Source: Saprospiraceae bacterium (GTDB taxonomy: Bacteria > Bacteroidota > Bacteroidia > Chitinophagales > Saprospiraceae). From it: DNA of 64,000 nucleotides. The notes beneath the pieces were generated by a model that was given only the letters and a program-made list of their open reading frames with translations, made no database searches and was not told the DNA's origin. Shown here in pieces: positions 26,301 through 34,883 of this stretch (positions are counted from its first letter, which is position 1; the number at the start of each line of letters is the position of its first letter). Location: NCBI GenBank assembly GCA_958295895.1, contig CATQHI010000027.1:62001-126000 (forward strand), in the 5' to 3' direction. The position numbers and the translations under genes were made by a program.

Positions 26301-27719
26301 GATGCCCACCAGCGCCAGAATGGGTAGGTAGACCATGAGGATGATAATTTCTCCGAAGGCGGCTGATTTGCGGATGTCGATGGAGGCGGTTGTTACCTGC
26401 CGGTCCATGTCCGGCTGCGTTAAGGTCCTCTCCCCCGGCCCCTCTCCGGGGGAGAGGGGGGCACGCAGCCGGTGCACTATCGCCTCGACGATGATCACCG
26501 CCCCGTCCACGATCAGGCCGAAGTCGATGGCCCCCAGGCTCATCAGGTTAGCGGAAATGCCCAGTACGTTCATCATCGAAATCGCGAAGAGCAGCGCCAG
26601 GGGGATCACCGAGGCCACGATCAGGCTGGCCCGCCAGTTGCCGAGTAGCAGCACGAGGATAAAAACGACGATCAGTGCCCCCTCGATCAGGTTTCGCTTC
26701 ACGGTGCCGATGGCGGTGGAGATCAGTTTATCGCGGTCGAGGTAGGGCTCGATGACCACCCCCTCGGGTAGGGACTGTTGTACCTGCACCATGCGCTCCT
26801 TGATGCGATCGGTGACTGCGGCGGAGTTGGCCCCCTTCAGCATCATGACGGTGGCGCTGACGACCTCCTGTCCGTCGGAGGTCGCCGCGCCGTAGCGGGG
26901 CGCGCTGCCGAAGCGGACGGTACCGAGGTCGCGCACCAGGATGGGGCGGCCCTGGCGTACGTCCACTACGATGTTGCCGATGTCTTCCAGGCTACCGGTC
27001 AGGCCGTCGGTGCGGATGTAGTAGGTGCGGGGGTTCTTCTCGATGTAGGCGCCGCCGGTGTTTTCGTTGCTGCGGGAGAGGGCCTCGAAGACCGTGTTCA
27101 TGCTGACGCCGACCGACTTGAGGGCCATGGGATCCACCGCCACTTCGTACTGCTTGAGGTAGCCGCCGAGTGCATTGACCTCCACGACGCCCTCAATACC
27201 GGAGAGCTGGCGGCTGATGATCCAGTCCTGAATACTGCGGAGCTCCGTGGCGGAGTAGCGGTCTTCATAACCCGGAGCGGGGCGTACGATGTACTGGTAG
27301 ATCTCGCCCAGGCCGGTCGAAATGGGAGCCATCTCGGGGGTGCCGAGTCCTGCGGGGATGTTGGCCTCGGCCTCCCGCAGGTGCTCGCTCACGAGCTGGC
27401 GGGCGAGGTACACGTTGGTAGCTTCATCAAACACCACCGTCACTACCGAAAGGCCGAAGCGGGAGATGGAGCGGATCTCCTCCAGGTCCTGCAGATTCTG
27501 TAGCGCCAGTTCTACCGGCGTAGTGATGAACTGCTCGACCTCCTGGGTGGCCAGGGTCGGCGAGGAAGTGATGATCTGCACCTGGTTATTCGTGATGTCT
27601 GGGACGGCATCTACGGGCAGCTGGCGCAGGGAGTACAGGCCCCACAGGATGAGCGCCAGGACGAATAGCCCTACGACTAGCTTATTCCGCACGGAATAAG
27701 CGATGATGGTATCGAACAT
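23397..27719 (-). CDS. CzcA/CusA heavy-metal RND pump fused to a CzcC/TolC-like channel domain
   Basis: A 1440-aa protein in two parts. Residues 1 to about 1040 are a metal-type RND permease: NKLVVGLFVLALILWGLYSLRQLPVDAVPDITNNQVQ at the start is diagnostic of CzcA/CusA, TM4 has DFGLIVDGAVIIVEA with the single essential Asp, and Met-rich sites occur in the porter. After the last helix (LILPILYSWLETWHDRR) comes a second signal-like segment (LLLLLPFFLLPSWAGAQVQ) and about 380 residues of TolC-like coiled coil (AERQTLRSES to RLTYLTTP). Such fusions are common in Bacteroidota. Two insertions are noted: a palindromic repeat in frame near residue 427 (26427-26457) and an interspersed motif copy at the fusion joint (24519-24538). 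Confidence 0.93.
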   Translation of the reverse strand: MFDTIIAYSVRNKLVVGLFVLALILWGLYSLRQLPVDAVPDITNNQVQIITSSPTLATQEVEQFITTPVELALQNLQDLEEIRSISRFGLSVVTVVFDEATNVYLARQLVSEHLREAEANIPAGLGTPEMAPISTGLGEIYQYIVRPAPGYEDRYSATELRSIQDWIISRQLSGIEGVVEVNALGGYLKQYEVAVDPMALKSVGVSMNTVFEALSRSNENTGGAYIEKNPRTYYIRTDGLTGSLEDIGNIVVDVRQGRPILVRDLGTVRFGSAPRYGAATSDGQEVVSATVMMLKGANSAAVTDRIKERMVQVQQSLPEGVVIEPYLDRDKLISTAIGTVKRNLIEGALIVVFILVLLLGNWRASLIVASVIPLALLFAISMMNVLGISANLMSLGAIDFGLIVDGAVIIVEAIVHRLRAPLSPGEGPGERTLTQPDMDRQVTTASIDIRKSAAFGEIIILMVYLPILALVGIEGKMFRPMAQTVMLAIAGALVLSLTYVPMVSALFLGKTVTARRTLADRIIAFFQRLYAPALAAALRFRTAFVVATVLLFGISLWVFTRMGGEFIPTLEEGDIALHQILPPGTSLSQSVEVSYVIQNRLKETFPEIEKIVTKIGAAEIPTDPMPVETGDIIVVMKPKAEWTSADNRQDMMELMEATMNSIPGVASEYSQPIQMRFNELMTGSRSDIAIKLYGEDLDVLAARAAEAEAIIRGVDGVGTVKLEQTEGMPQLIVDYDYARLAQYGLQVRDVNRVIRAGFAGTAAGTVYEGDRRYDLTVRLAETARNDLSDVENLYLPLADGAQVPLSSVATVELRDAPLQISRDDTKRRIVIGVNVGGSTDTETLVGRIREALDRRMELPAGYYFTYGGQFENLQAATRRLAVAVPVALGLIFILLYFTFGSLRQAALIFVAIPLSAIGGVWALELRGMPFSISAGIGFIALFGVAVLNGIVLIGYLNQLKGEGWTDVRERIVEGTRVRLRPVIMTAAVASLGFLPMALSNSGGAEVQRPLATVVIGGLISATFLTLIILPILYSWLETWHDRRLNNQSLLLLLPFFLLPSWAGAQVQRTSREAMVQAALRTNPGIRAAERQTLRSESLRNLPYVPGTLDISYNGDGLFQPTDQLVNQLTVIQRFDHPATQRAANALQEATVAADRIRSQLTAAELTLEVSSLYHRLQYQEALLRHYAALRTTYEEYYRIAQVRVESGEANRLEALTLEADLRTYRQLSETAQLATASLSDQLSLLTGTPDPLPSDTLRLVAYPPPSDTAGGNLSVRLSAQEVAINRADIATVQALTAPSFRLGYSAQQYYEGGYLSGLEAGVILHPFTGPARRRVEAQRLGVVVAEDRLAAQELTYRQQFRSTASELEQATANATFYADLLTDLNAEIVRVSRLNYRAGELSYLELLSALRFLADNRATYLEALLNQNLAAARLTYLTTP
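24519..24538 (+). repeat. Interspersed GC-rich motif, copy 6
   Basis: TT then GCACCTGCGCGCCCGCCC; two changes from consensus. It lies at the end of the internal signal-like segment in the CzcA-CzcC fusion, encoding AGAQVQ. Confidence 0.8.
26427..26457. repeat. Palindromic repeat inserted in frame in czcA
   Basis: A perfect 12-bp inverted repeat (CCTCTCCCCCGG at 26427-26438, its complement at 26446-26457) with a 7-base loop. In the gene it encodes LSPGEGPGER, within an insert of about 14 residues (RAPLSPGEGPGERT) in the cytoplasmic loop after TM4, where CzcA relatives go straight from the helix to LTQ-MDR. Confidence 0.8.
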
Positions 27720-27783
27720 GGGAACAAGCTAGTTAAACCGGGAGGAGGGGACGGGGCGGACCTATCCCGTGTGGGTGGTTTAG

Positions 27784-28119
27784 CTAGGCTCGGGGAGGCT
27801 GCCAGGTAGTATCGGAGGAGAGCAGCGGTGTCCAGCTTCGGTTGTGGGTGGGTACGGTCTTGCCGGTTGGGGGCAGGGGTACTGCTGCGGTGAAGAAAGC
27901 GGCACCGGCCGGGGGTGTCCCGACGACCACGCTGCAACAGCTGCAGCTGCAGAACGGGGTGCAGTGATCCCGGTGCTCCGAATCCCGGTGCTCGTGGTCG
28001 GGGCTGACTTCATGCAGCAGGGCGGGTGAATCATCGGCCAGCACCTCCTTCGTATCGCCGCAGGGCACCAGGGCCAGGGAGAAGAGGTAAGCGGCGAAGA
28101 GGATGATTTGCCAGCGCAT
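27784..28119 (-). CDS. DUF6660-type small Cys/His-rich protein
   Basis: A 111-aa predicted exported protein: hydrophobic N-terminus (IILFAAYLFSLALVPCG), then a His/Asp-rich segment (HEVSPDHEHRDSEHRDH) and a cysteine cluster (CTPFCSCSCC), ending in a Pro-rich tail. The layout fits the DUF6660 family, found directly before CzcA-like pumps in Bacteroidota. It lies 64 bases upstream of the CzcA fusion in the same direction. A metal-binding role in the periplasm is likely from composition but untested. Confidence 0.8.
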   Translation of the reverse strand: MRWQIILFAAYLFSLALVPCGDTKEVLADDSPALLHEVSPDHEHRDSEHRDHCTPFCSCSCCSVVVGTPPAGAAFFTAAVPLPPTGKTVPTHNRSWTPLLSSDTTWQPPRA

Positions 28120-28240
28120 CTTTTTCGGAACGCCCGTCGGTCAGAAAGGTTAGTCGGTGTGTGAGCAAAGCTTGGCGGATGCGGTATCAGACTGGTTGTT
28201 CCCTTTGCCGGTCACCTGCAGTATTTCTTATCTTCACGCT

Positions 28241-28873
28241 ATGACTACGCCGATCACTACCGGGGAGCTTTTTCGGGTCACCACGGCTCCGGCGGAGGCT
28301 CGCCCCCTGCTCTGGACGCTGGAGCGTTATCACAACGCGATTGACTGCGGCGTACTGACTACCGAGGATAGGGTAGAACTTTTATTTGGCCATTTAATCC
28401 CTAAGATGCCTACTGGTGAGCCCCATGCCGTATGCCTGAGTCAGCTCTATGAACTTAGCTATGACCGTTTTGGTAAGCAGTATACCTACCGCGCTCAAGA
28501 CCCCGTAACACTACCCAATCAATCCGAACCGGAACCAGACTTTGTCATCGCCAGACGAAAAGTGTACGGGAAAGCGGTGGGCCACCCTAAACAAGATGAT
28601 ATCCTACTACTGGTTGAGATTTCCCAAAAAACACTTATTTACGACCGAGGAGACAAGTTACGCAGCTACGCCCTAGCAGGCATCGCAGAGTACTGGATCA
28701 TCAACCTGCAACACCGCCAGGTAGAAGTACACCTCGATCCGGACACTGCCGTGGGAGACTACCGACGTACCACCATCTACAGAGAGCAGGATCAGTTCGA
28801 GAGCCCCTTCGGAGGAGATTTTTCCGTACTCGATCTACTTCCACCTCCAGATCAACTAGCTACAGCAGAGTAG
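28241..28873 (+). CDS. Uma2-family (DUF820) putative nuclease
   Basis: A 210-aa protein with the PD-(D/E)XK-like Uma2 fold: RVELLFGHLIPKMP near the N-terminus, EPDFVIARR, and the catalytic-type core DILLLVEISQKTLIYDRGDKLRSYALAGIAEYWIINL. Uma2 genes are abundant in Cyanobacteria and some Bacteroidota and spread by duplication; their role is unknown. The start at 28241 is chosen because TATCTTCA, a weak version of the promoter box, lies 4 bases before it and the extension upstream has no homologous feel. Its codons look less GC-rich than neighbouring genes. Ends 4 bases before the convergent DedA gene. Confidence 0.88.
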   Translation: MTTPITTGELFRVTTAPAEARPLLWTLERYHNAIDCGVLTTEDRVELLFGHLIPKMPTGEPHAVCLSQLYELSYDRFGKQYTYRAQDPVTLPNQSEPEPDFVIARRKVYGKAVGHPKQDDILLLVEISQKTLIYDRGDKLRSYALAGIAEYWIINLQHRQVEVHLDPDTAVGDYRRTTIYREQDQFESPFGGDFSVLDLLPPPDQLATAE

Positions 28874-28877
28874 CCAG

Positions 28878-29531
28878 CTACACCGTACGCCCAGCCCGGC
28901 CCTTAATGATCTTCGTGACCACCGTGATTCCCAGCCCCGTAATAAACACCGCCGCCAGCCCGATCACCAGCAGCCCCGTATGGTCGCGAATGAAGGGCAC
29001 GTTACCCAAAAAGTAGCCGACGCTGATCAGCGAGGTCACCCAAATGCATGCACTCAGTACGTTGTAGCGGGCGAAGCGGACCCGCTCCATCTTGGCTACC
29101 CCGGCTACGAAGGGCACCAACGCCTTTACAATGGGTAGGAAGCGGGACGTGATCAGCGCCGTAGCGCCGAACTTGCGGTAGAAGGCGTGGGAACGGGTAT
29201 AAGCCCGCTTATCCAGCCACTCGAAGCGCTTGAACATGGCCGGGCCGAACTGGCGGCCGAGCCGGTAGCCCGTCCAGGCCCCCAGGGAAGCCGCAACGAT
29301 CAAAAGCCCAATGATGATGAGGGGATGAATAAGCCCGCCGGCCGCCAGCACGCCCACCGCGAAGAGTAGCCCGTCGCCCGGAAAGAAGGGGGCCAGGGGG
29401 AAGAAGGCGGTCTCGGTGTAGATCACCGCGAAGAGCAGTCCGTAGGTCGCTACCGGGTAGGCCAGCGCGGCCTCCCGCAGGCTGACGTCGATGTGCAGGA
29501 AGAAATCCAGGAGTTCGCCCATGTCGCGCAT
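28878..29531 (-). CDS. DedA-family membrane protein
   Basis: A 217-aa inner-membrane protein. The family signature is visible: TETAFFPLAPFFPGDGLLFAVG, then GYRLGRQFGP, FKRF, and SRFLPIVKALVPFVAGVAKM, the F/YxxxxR-GxxxP-type re-entrant segment. DedA proteins recycle undecaprenyl phosphate or move lipids (flippase-like) and support envelope integrity. It is the last gene of a short minus-strand pair with the PepSY-TM gene (33-base gap). Confidence 0.92.
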   Translation of the reverse strand: MRDMGELLDFFLHIDVSLREAALAYPVATYGLLFAVIYTETAFFPLAPFFPGDGLLFAVGVLAAGGLIHPLIIIGLLIVAASLGAWTGYRLGRQFGPAMFKRFEWLDKRAYTRSHAFYRKFGATALITSRFLPIVKALVPFVAGVAKMERVRFARYNVLSACIWVTSLISVGYFLGNVPFIRDHTGLLVIGLAAVFITGLGITVVTKIIKGRAGRTV

Positions 29532-29564
29532 AGAACCGTGGGGCGTGGGCTAATTGTTTCGCGG

Positions 29565-30068
29565 TCAGACAAATAGCAAGATCAGCGTCAGCAAGATGCC
29601 CGCCGCCGAAAACAGCAGCCCCTTACGGAGGATCCGGCTACCGGGCATGAACATCCAGAAGGCCGATACGACAAAAAAGAGCAGCGCCACGCCAAAACTG
29701 ATATTGAAGTAGTACAGCGGGTCCTTGGTGTTGGCCTTGTGCAGCTGGGCCATCTTATTCAGCACGTAGGGCAGTTCCCTGGTGGTCACCACGGCAGCTC
29801 CGGTGGCGGCGTCGTAGCTGCCGCCGGCAAAGTAGATCGTGCCGCCCTCGCTGCGCTCCACGGCGAAGTTCTTGACCTGCAGCACCTTGCCCGCCTCTTC
29901 GGGGCTCAGGTCCTTGGCCACGGTGCGCTCGCGGACCACATCTTGCTTCAAAAAGTCGGTATTGCGAAAGATGAGCACCACGCCGCTGATGGCGTAGACG
30001 GCCATGATACCGGCCAAAAAGAATCCGAGATAGCGGTGCAGCACGCGCATGGTGGCGGAGGTAGCCAT
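29565..30068 (-). CDS. PepSY-associated membrane-helix protein
   Basis: A 167-aa membrane protein: N-terminal helix after RVLHRYLGFFLAGIMAVYAISGVVLIF, a periplasmic PepSY-like domain (LSPEEAGKVLQVKNFAVERSEGG, then YDAATGAAVVTTRELPYVL), and two C-terminal helices starting at DPLYYFNISFGVALLFFVV. This is the short PepSY-TM type seen in Bacteroidota. Alternative start at 30050. Divergent from the GH13 gene. Confidence 0.83.
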   Translation of the reverse strand: MATSATMRVLHRYLGFFLAGIMAVYAISGVVLIFRNTDFLKQDVVRERTVAKDLSPEEAGKVLQVKNFAVERSEGGTIYFAGGSYDAATGAAVVTTRELPYVLNKMAQLHKANTKDPLYYFNISFGVALLFFVVSAFWMFMPGSRILRKGLLFSAAGILLTLILLFV

Positions 30069-30105
30069 AGGGTCGAAATTTGGCGGGCGAAGGTACGACC
30101 CGGCC

Positions 30106-30124
30106 TGTACCCGCGGCCCCGCCC
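30106..30124 (+). repeat. Interspersed GC-rich motif, copy 7 (upstream of GH13 gene)
   Basis: TGTACCCGCGGCCCCGCCC: two changes from consensus. Intergenic, 48 bases before the GH13 start. Confidence 0.75.
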
Positions 30125-30171
30125 AACCTCCCCGCCCGTACCTTGTTTGTCCTTACACTAACCTACCAACC

Positions 30172-31650
30172 ATGCTTTACCGCTTTTGTATCTTGCTTAT
30201 ACTACTGACCGTTTTCGCCTGCGAGCGGCGGGTGGAAGATACCGCGCTTGTGACCTCCCCCTCCGGCGAGGATAGTACGGAGCTGGCCGTAACGCCGAAC
30301 GTACCCGACTGGCAGCAAGACGCCGTCATCTACGAGGTCAATACCCGCATCTATACGCCCGAGGGCACCCTTGCCGCCTTCCAGGAGCACCTGCCGCGGC
30401 TCCAGGAGATGGGCGTCGATCTGCTGTGGTTCATGCCGATCCACCCGGTGAGCGTGAAAAATCGGAAGGGAACACTGGGCAGCCCCTACGCCGTGGCCGA
30501 CTACCGGGCGGTGAATCCCGACTTTGGTACGAAGGAAGATTTTCGCCGTCTGGTCGACGCCATCCACGCCGCCGGTATGCACCTGATTATCGACTGGGTA
30601 CCCAACCACACCGGTTGGGACAACCCCTGGATCACCGAGCACCCCGACTTTTACACGAAGAAAGACGGCCAAATCACCGACCCCATCAATCCCGACACCG
30701 GCGAAAGCTGGGGCTGGACCGACGTGGCCGACCTCAACTACGACAACGCCGAGATGCGCGATAGCATGATCGCTGCCATGGAGTACTGGGTGACGGACAT
30801 GGACGTGGATGGCTTCCGCGTCGACGTGGCCCACGGCGTACCGGTCGACTTCTGGGAGCAGGCCGCCGATAGCCTCTACGAGGTCGAGCCGCTGTTTATG
30901 CTCAGTGAGGGAGAAATACCCGCCATCGTCAACGACGGGGCCTTCGTGATGGACTACGGCTGGGAGATGCACCACACCCTCAACGAAATTGCCAAGGCTC
31001 GCGGCGCGAACCGCGCAGTGAAGACTGATGTGAGCAACATCGCCCGCAGTGAGGGTGAGGAGCAGGAAGGGGTCACGGCCCTAGCCATCGACGAGGTACT
31101 GTCCGATCAGCAGCGGCGCTACGACCGCGGCTACAAGATGCAGTTCACCAGCAACCACGACGAGAATGCCTGGGCGGGTACGGAATTTCAGCGCTTCGGC
31201 GACGGGGCGCAGGCCTTCGCGGTGCTCACCGCCACCTTCGACGGGATGCCGCTGATCTACACCGGGCAGGAGTCGGCCGTGGACCGGCAGTACGAATTCT
31301 TCGAAAAGGACCAGATCGAGTGGGGTGACTTTAAGTACGCCGACTTCTACAAGACCCTCTTCGATCTCAAAGAACGTAACCGTGCCCTCTGGAACGGTGA
31401 AGCCGGCGGCGAGCTCGAAAAGATCGAGACCAGCAACGACGAGATGGTCTACGCCTTCACCCGCGAAAAGGACGGCGATAAGGTAGCCGTGATGATCAAC
31501 CTCAGCGCCGAGCCCCAGAATGTGATGCTAGAGGATGGGGACTTTATGGGCGACTACACGGAGGTGTTCACCGGCGAGCAAAAGGGGCTTTCCGAGGAAA
31601 TGTCGGTAGAGCTGGAGCCGTGGGGGTACCGGGTATATTCGAATAAGTAA
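30172..31650 (+). CDS. GH13 alpha-amylase-family lipoprotein
   Basis: A 492-aa exported glycoside hydrolase: lipobox VFACER, then a TIM barrel with the GH13 blocks in order: DWVPNHTG (region I), DGFRVDVAH (region II, nucleophile Asp), SEGE (region III, acid Glu region) and SNHDENAW (region IV, transition-state Asp). It ends with a small beta domain (VMINLSAEPQNVML). Acts on alpha-glucans outside the cytoplasm. The start follows the signal; the upstream extension crosses a promoter-like TACCTTGTTTG and a motif copy. A glutamine-synthetase-like gene begins 3 bases after its stop. Confidence 0.93.
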   Translation: MLYRFCILLILLTVFACERRVEDTALVTSPSGEDSTELAVTPNVPDWQQDAVIYEVNTRIYTPEGTLAAFQEHLPRLQEMGVDLLWFMPIHPVSVKNRKGTLGSPYAVADYRAVNPDFGTKEDFRRLVDAIHAAGMHLIIDWVPNHTGWDNPWITEHPDFYTKKDGQITDPINPDTGESWGWTDVADLNYDNAEMRDSMIAAMEYWVTDMDVDGFRVDVAHGVPVDFWEQAADSLYEVEPLFMLSEGEIPAIVNDGAFVMDYGWEMHHTLNEIAKARGANRAVKTDVSNIARSEGEEQEGVTALAIDEVLSDQQRRYDRGYKMQFTSNHDENAWAGTEFQRFGDGAQAFAVLTATFDGMPLIYTGQESAVDRQYEFFEKDQIEWGDFKYADFYKTLFDLKERNRALWNGEAGGELEKIETSNDEMVYAFTREKDGDKVAVMINLSAEPQNVMLEDGDFMGDYTEVFTGEQKGLSEEMSVELEPWGYRVYSNK

Positions 31651-31653
31651 GTC

Positions 31654-32991
31654 GTGCGCCTCACGCCCGAAGAACTTGCTGTCCACCCTGCCCCCTTCGT
31701 CAAGGTAGGCGTCACCGACCTCGACGGCGTACTGCGCACCAAGTACCTGAGCCGCGAAAAACTACAGGCTGCCACCAGGGCGGGCAGCGGCTTCTGCAAC
31801 GTCATCTTCGGCTGGGACCTGCAGGACACCGTCTACGGCCCACCCCTCCCCGACCCCGGTTTTGCCGACGCCCGCATCACCATCGACCTCGGCAGCGGAC
31901 GTACCCTGCCCTGGGAAAACGATACCCCCCTGCTGCTGGTCGATCTGCGTGATGATACCGGGCCGGCCGGAAAAGCCTGTCCCCGTAGCCTACTGCTGCG
32001 CACCGTAGCCCGCGCCCGTGATTGGGGCTACAGCCGCAGTTCGGCCCTGAGTACGAGTGGTTTGCCTACCGGGAAACGCCGGCCAGTCTGGAGCGGAAGA
32101 ACTACCGTCACCTCACGCCGCTCAGTCCGGGCATGTTCGGCTACTCCTCCCTACGTACGGGTCAGCATACCGCCTTCTGGCACGACCTAGCCACCCAGCT
32201 CACCGAGATAGGCGTGCCGCTGGAGGGTTACCACACCGAGACCGGCCCCGGCGCCCTGGAGGCGGCGCTGGTTCACCAGCCCCCACTAAAAGCAGCCGAC
32301 CGGGCCATCGTCTTTAAGGAGACCGTCAAGCAGGTCAGCTACCGCCACGGCCTGGTCGCTCAGTTTTATGGCCAAGCCCTCGGCCGAGCTACCGGGCTGC
32401 GGGGGTCACTTGCACCAGTCGGTGTGGCGTGACGGCGTCAACCTCTTCCACGATCCGGCCGGCCGTTACGGCATGAGCCAGGAGGGAGAGCAGTACCTAG
32501 CGGGGCAGTTGCGGCTGCTGCCGGCGCTCATGCCCTTCTTTGCCCCCTTCGTCAATAGTTATAAGCGCTACGTCCCCGGCTCCTGGGCCGCCGTGCGGGC
32601 CAACTGGGGCATCGATAACCGGACCTGTGCGCTGCGCTTCCTACCCGGTGAGCCAGCTTCCTCCCGCCTGGAACTCCGCGTTCCCGGTGCGGATGCCAAC
32701 CCCTACCTGGTCATGGCCGCCGCCCTGGCCGCGGGACTTTACGGTATCAAAAATGCACTTTCCCTGGAGTTGCCCCCGGTGCAGGGTAGTGCGTATGAGC
32801 AGTCCGTGGGTCAGGCACTTCCTGCGGATCTGGGCGGGGCCGCGGGTGCCATGCAGGTCGAACCGCTCCTAGCCAGTCTACTGGGTGAAGATTTCGTGGG
32901 CCACCTCCTTCGCAGCCGGCAGTGGGAGTGGCAGCAGTACCAGCGGGCGGTCACCGACTGGGAGCGGCGGCGTTACTTTGAGCTGACCTGA
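31654..32991 (+). pseudogene. Glutamine synthetase family protein with two compensating frameshifts
   Basis: Three frames together encode one glutamine-synthetase-like ligase of about 445 aa: N-terminal beta-grasp part (VKVGVTDLDGVLRTKYLS), then FGPEYEWFAYRE, ETGPGALEAAL, and the C-terminal domain with PGCGGHLHQSVW, NWGIDNRTCALR and NPYLVMAAALAAGLYGI. A base is missing near 32034 (AGCCG where AGCCCG restores the frame) and one T is extra in the run 32364-32367. Net change is zero, so about 110 residues are read wrongly. Catalytic Glu and ATP-site residues are present when corrected. It could be FluG/PuuA-like, ligating glutamate to an amine. GTG start. A motif copy (32832-32850) encodes GGAAGA near the end. 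Confidence 0.85.
32832..32850 (-). repeat. Interspersed GC-rich motif, copy 8
   Basis: Minus strand GGCACCCGCGGCCCCGCCC: one change from consensus. Inside the glutamine-synthetase-like gene, encoding GGAAGA. Confidence 0.82.
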
Positions 32992-33002
32992 CCGCCCCCG
33001 CC

Positions 33003-34025
33003 ATGAAGAATTATCAGAATATCCTGCGCTACGCCTGGCGCGCCTACGACCATACGCGGGAGATTGCTACCATCGCCGACATCAGCGCCCAGGTATCCAC
33101 CAACCACGTGTACAGACTCGGCATGGCCGACGGCAATACACTGATCGCCAAGGTGACCTTTTTCGGCTCCTATGAGGCCTTTGCCGAGGACCACGTGATC
33201 ATCAACGTGCTGGCCAATAATCTGCCGGTGCGCTACGCCGGGCTACTCAGCAGGGCCCTGATGAAGGGTAACCAGATCTTCTTCCACCGCTACATCGATG
33301 CGGAGCAGGATGCCTGGATCGTGTTCTACCGACCGATCTACGAGCGGGAAAATGCGCCACGCCGGCTGACCGACGCGCAAGCTCGGAATCTGGGTCGCGA
33401 GATGGCCCGCTTTCACTACGACTGCACCCTGGTAACGGAGACCCTGCCCCGCAGCGACCGCAACATGACCACCGATGTCAATGCGCTGCTGGGCACCGCC
33501 CGCACGGAATACCCGGAGTACGTGGAGCTAATCGAGCACCACTGCCGGCTGTTCCTGGAGAATACCTTTCGGATCAACGTATACGGATTTACCAAAATCC
33601 CGGTCTTCGTGGACTGGAACGTCGGCAATTTCAGCCTCGACGATGATGGCCGGCTGAGCAGCCGCTGGGATTACGACTGGTTCCGGCTCTCGACGCGGGT
33701 AGCAGACTTTTATTTTCTGAGCCGCGTGGTAAGCGAGGTGGGTGATAAAACGGTCTTTACCTACGAGGTGGACCGGCTGTTGGAAGATCGTTTTTTGCTG
33801 TTCCTGGAGGCCTACCACGAGGTCTTTCCCCTGACGCGGCCGGAGGTGCTGTTTCTGAAGGAGTCCTACCGCTTCTTCCTGCTGAACTACGTACTCCGGC
33901 TGGGGCGTTTTTTCTTTCGCCCTAAGATCGCCGCTAAACTGGCCCACGACGTACTCACCCTGCACCTGCCTACGCTAGATGAGCGCTTCACCGCCGAGCG
34001 CATGCTGCAAACCCTGCATCTTTAA
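33003..34025 (+). CDS. APH/choline-kinase-fold phosphotransferase
   Basis: A 340-aa soluble kinase-like protein. The catalytic loop is FVDWNVGNFSL (D at the position of the HGDxxxxN aspartate, N six residues on) and the Mg-binding Asp lies in RWDYDWFRL (DYD in place of DFG). A glycine-poor N-lobe carries IAKVTFF, a candidate ATP-site lysine. Such enzymes phosphorylate small alcohols or amines. It starts 12 bases after the glutamine-synthetase-like gene and 4 bases before a HAD phosphatase, so a shared pathway is likely. Substrate unknown. Confidence 0.82.
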   Translation: MKNYQNILRYAWRAYDHTREIATIADISAQVSTNHVYRLGMADGNTLIAKVTFFGSYEAFAEDHVIINVLANNLPVRYAGLLSRALMKGNQIFFHRYIDAEQDAWIVFYRPIYERENAPRRLTDAQARNLGREMARFHYDCTLVTETLPRSDRNMTTDVNALLGTARTEYPEYVELIEHHCRLFLENTFRINVYGFTKIPVFVDWNVGNFSLDDDGRLSSRWDYDWFRLSTRVADFYFLSRVVSEVGDKTVFTYEVDRLLEDRFLLFLEAYHEVFPLTRPEVLFLKESYRFFLLNYVLRLGRFFFRPKIAAKLAHDVLTLHLPTLDERFTAERMLQTLHL

Positions 34026-34029
34026 ACCC

Positions 34030-34878
34030 ATGGAGCGAAGGCCATTTCTGGACATAGCGGCGGACTATCCAGTCATCTTTTTCGACAGCTACGGCGTGCT
34101 ACGCAACCACCGCGGACTTATCCCCGGGGCCGTAGAGACGATCACCCAGCTCCGGGCGGTAGGCAAGCACATCCGCGTACTGACGAACAACGCAGCCCGT
34201 AATCCCGCCGCGGCGGCCGAGCGACTCGCGCACTACGGACTGCCCGGTATTCCCGCCAGCGAGATCATCACCAGCGGGGCCACCACCCGGCACTTCCTCA
34301 CACAGAAAGTCAAAGCGGGGAAGGTAGCCTACCTCGGCACCCGCGCCTCCGCCGATTATATCATTGGGGCGGGGCTAGAAGCCATACCGGTGGCGGAGGT
34401 AGACTTCGAGCGACTGGAGGAGATCCGCGCTGTAGCCTTTCTGGACGATGAGGGCTACGATATGAACACGGACGTCAACCGGGTCATCAATCTGCTGCGC
34501 CGCTGTCGGGTACCCGTGGTGGTAGCCAATACCGACCTATTGTACCCCGTGGCCGCTGATGAGGTGGCCCTGGCCACGGGTAGTATCGCCAAATTGGCGG
34601 AGTACGTACTGGGCCGGCGCTTTGTGAAGTTCGGCAAGCCCACCTCGCAGATGTTCCAGATGGGGCTCGATAGCGTGGCGGCGCAGCTGCCGGGGGTGAG
34701 CCCGGGTGACATCCTAATGGTGGGCGATACTTTGCATACCGATATCCTGGGGGGCAATACCTTCGGCGTGGCGACGGTGCTAGTGCTCAGCGGCAATACC
34801 CGCCCGGATAGCGCGGAACTGGAGATCGAGTCGTCTGGGATCATTCCGGACTACATTTGTACCTCTATTGGAAGCTGA
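34030..34878 (+). CDS. HAD superfamily class IIA phosphatase (NagD-like)
   Basis: A 282-aa HAD phosphatase. Motifs: IFFDSYGVL (motif I, DxYGV of the class IIA group), VLTNNAARNP (motif II), KFGKP (motif III Lys) and MVGDTLHTDILGG (motif IV). A class IIA cap lies between motifs II and III. Family members dephosphorylate sugar phosphates, nucleotides or related compounds. The ATG at 34030 is 4 bases after the kinase gene, implying coupling; the longer frame is rejected because it overlaps that gene. Confidence 0.9.
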   Translation: MERRPFLDIAADYPVIFFDSYGVLRNHRGLIPGAVETITQLRAVGKHIRVLTNNAARNPAAAAERLAHYGLPGIPASEIITSGATTRHFLTQKVKAGKVAYLGTRASADYIIGAGLEAIPVAEVDFERLEEIRAVAFLDDEGYDMNTDVNRVINLLRRCRVPVVVANTDLLYPVAADEVALATGSIAKLAEYVLGRRFVKFGKPTSQMFQMGLDSVAAQLPGVSPGDILMVGDTLHTDILGGNTFGVATVLVLSGNTRPDSAELEIESSGIIPDYICTSIGS

Positions 34879-34883
34879 TTGCT

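Noticed and set aside
27901-27970. CTGCAGCTGCAG-rich stretch as a regulatory palindrome
   Set aside because: It is the Cys cluster coding region of the DUF6660 gene.
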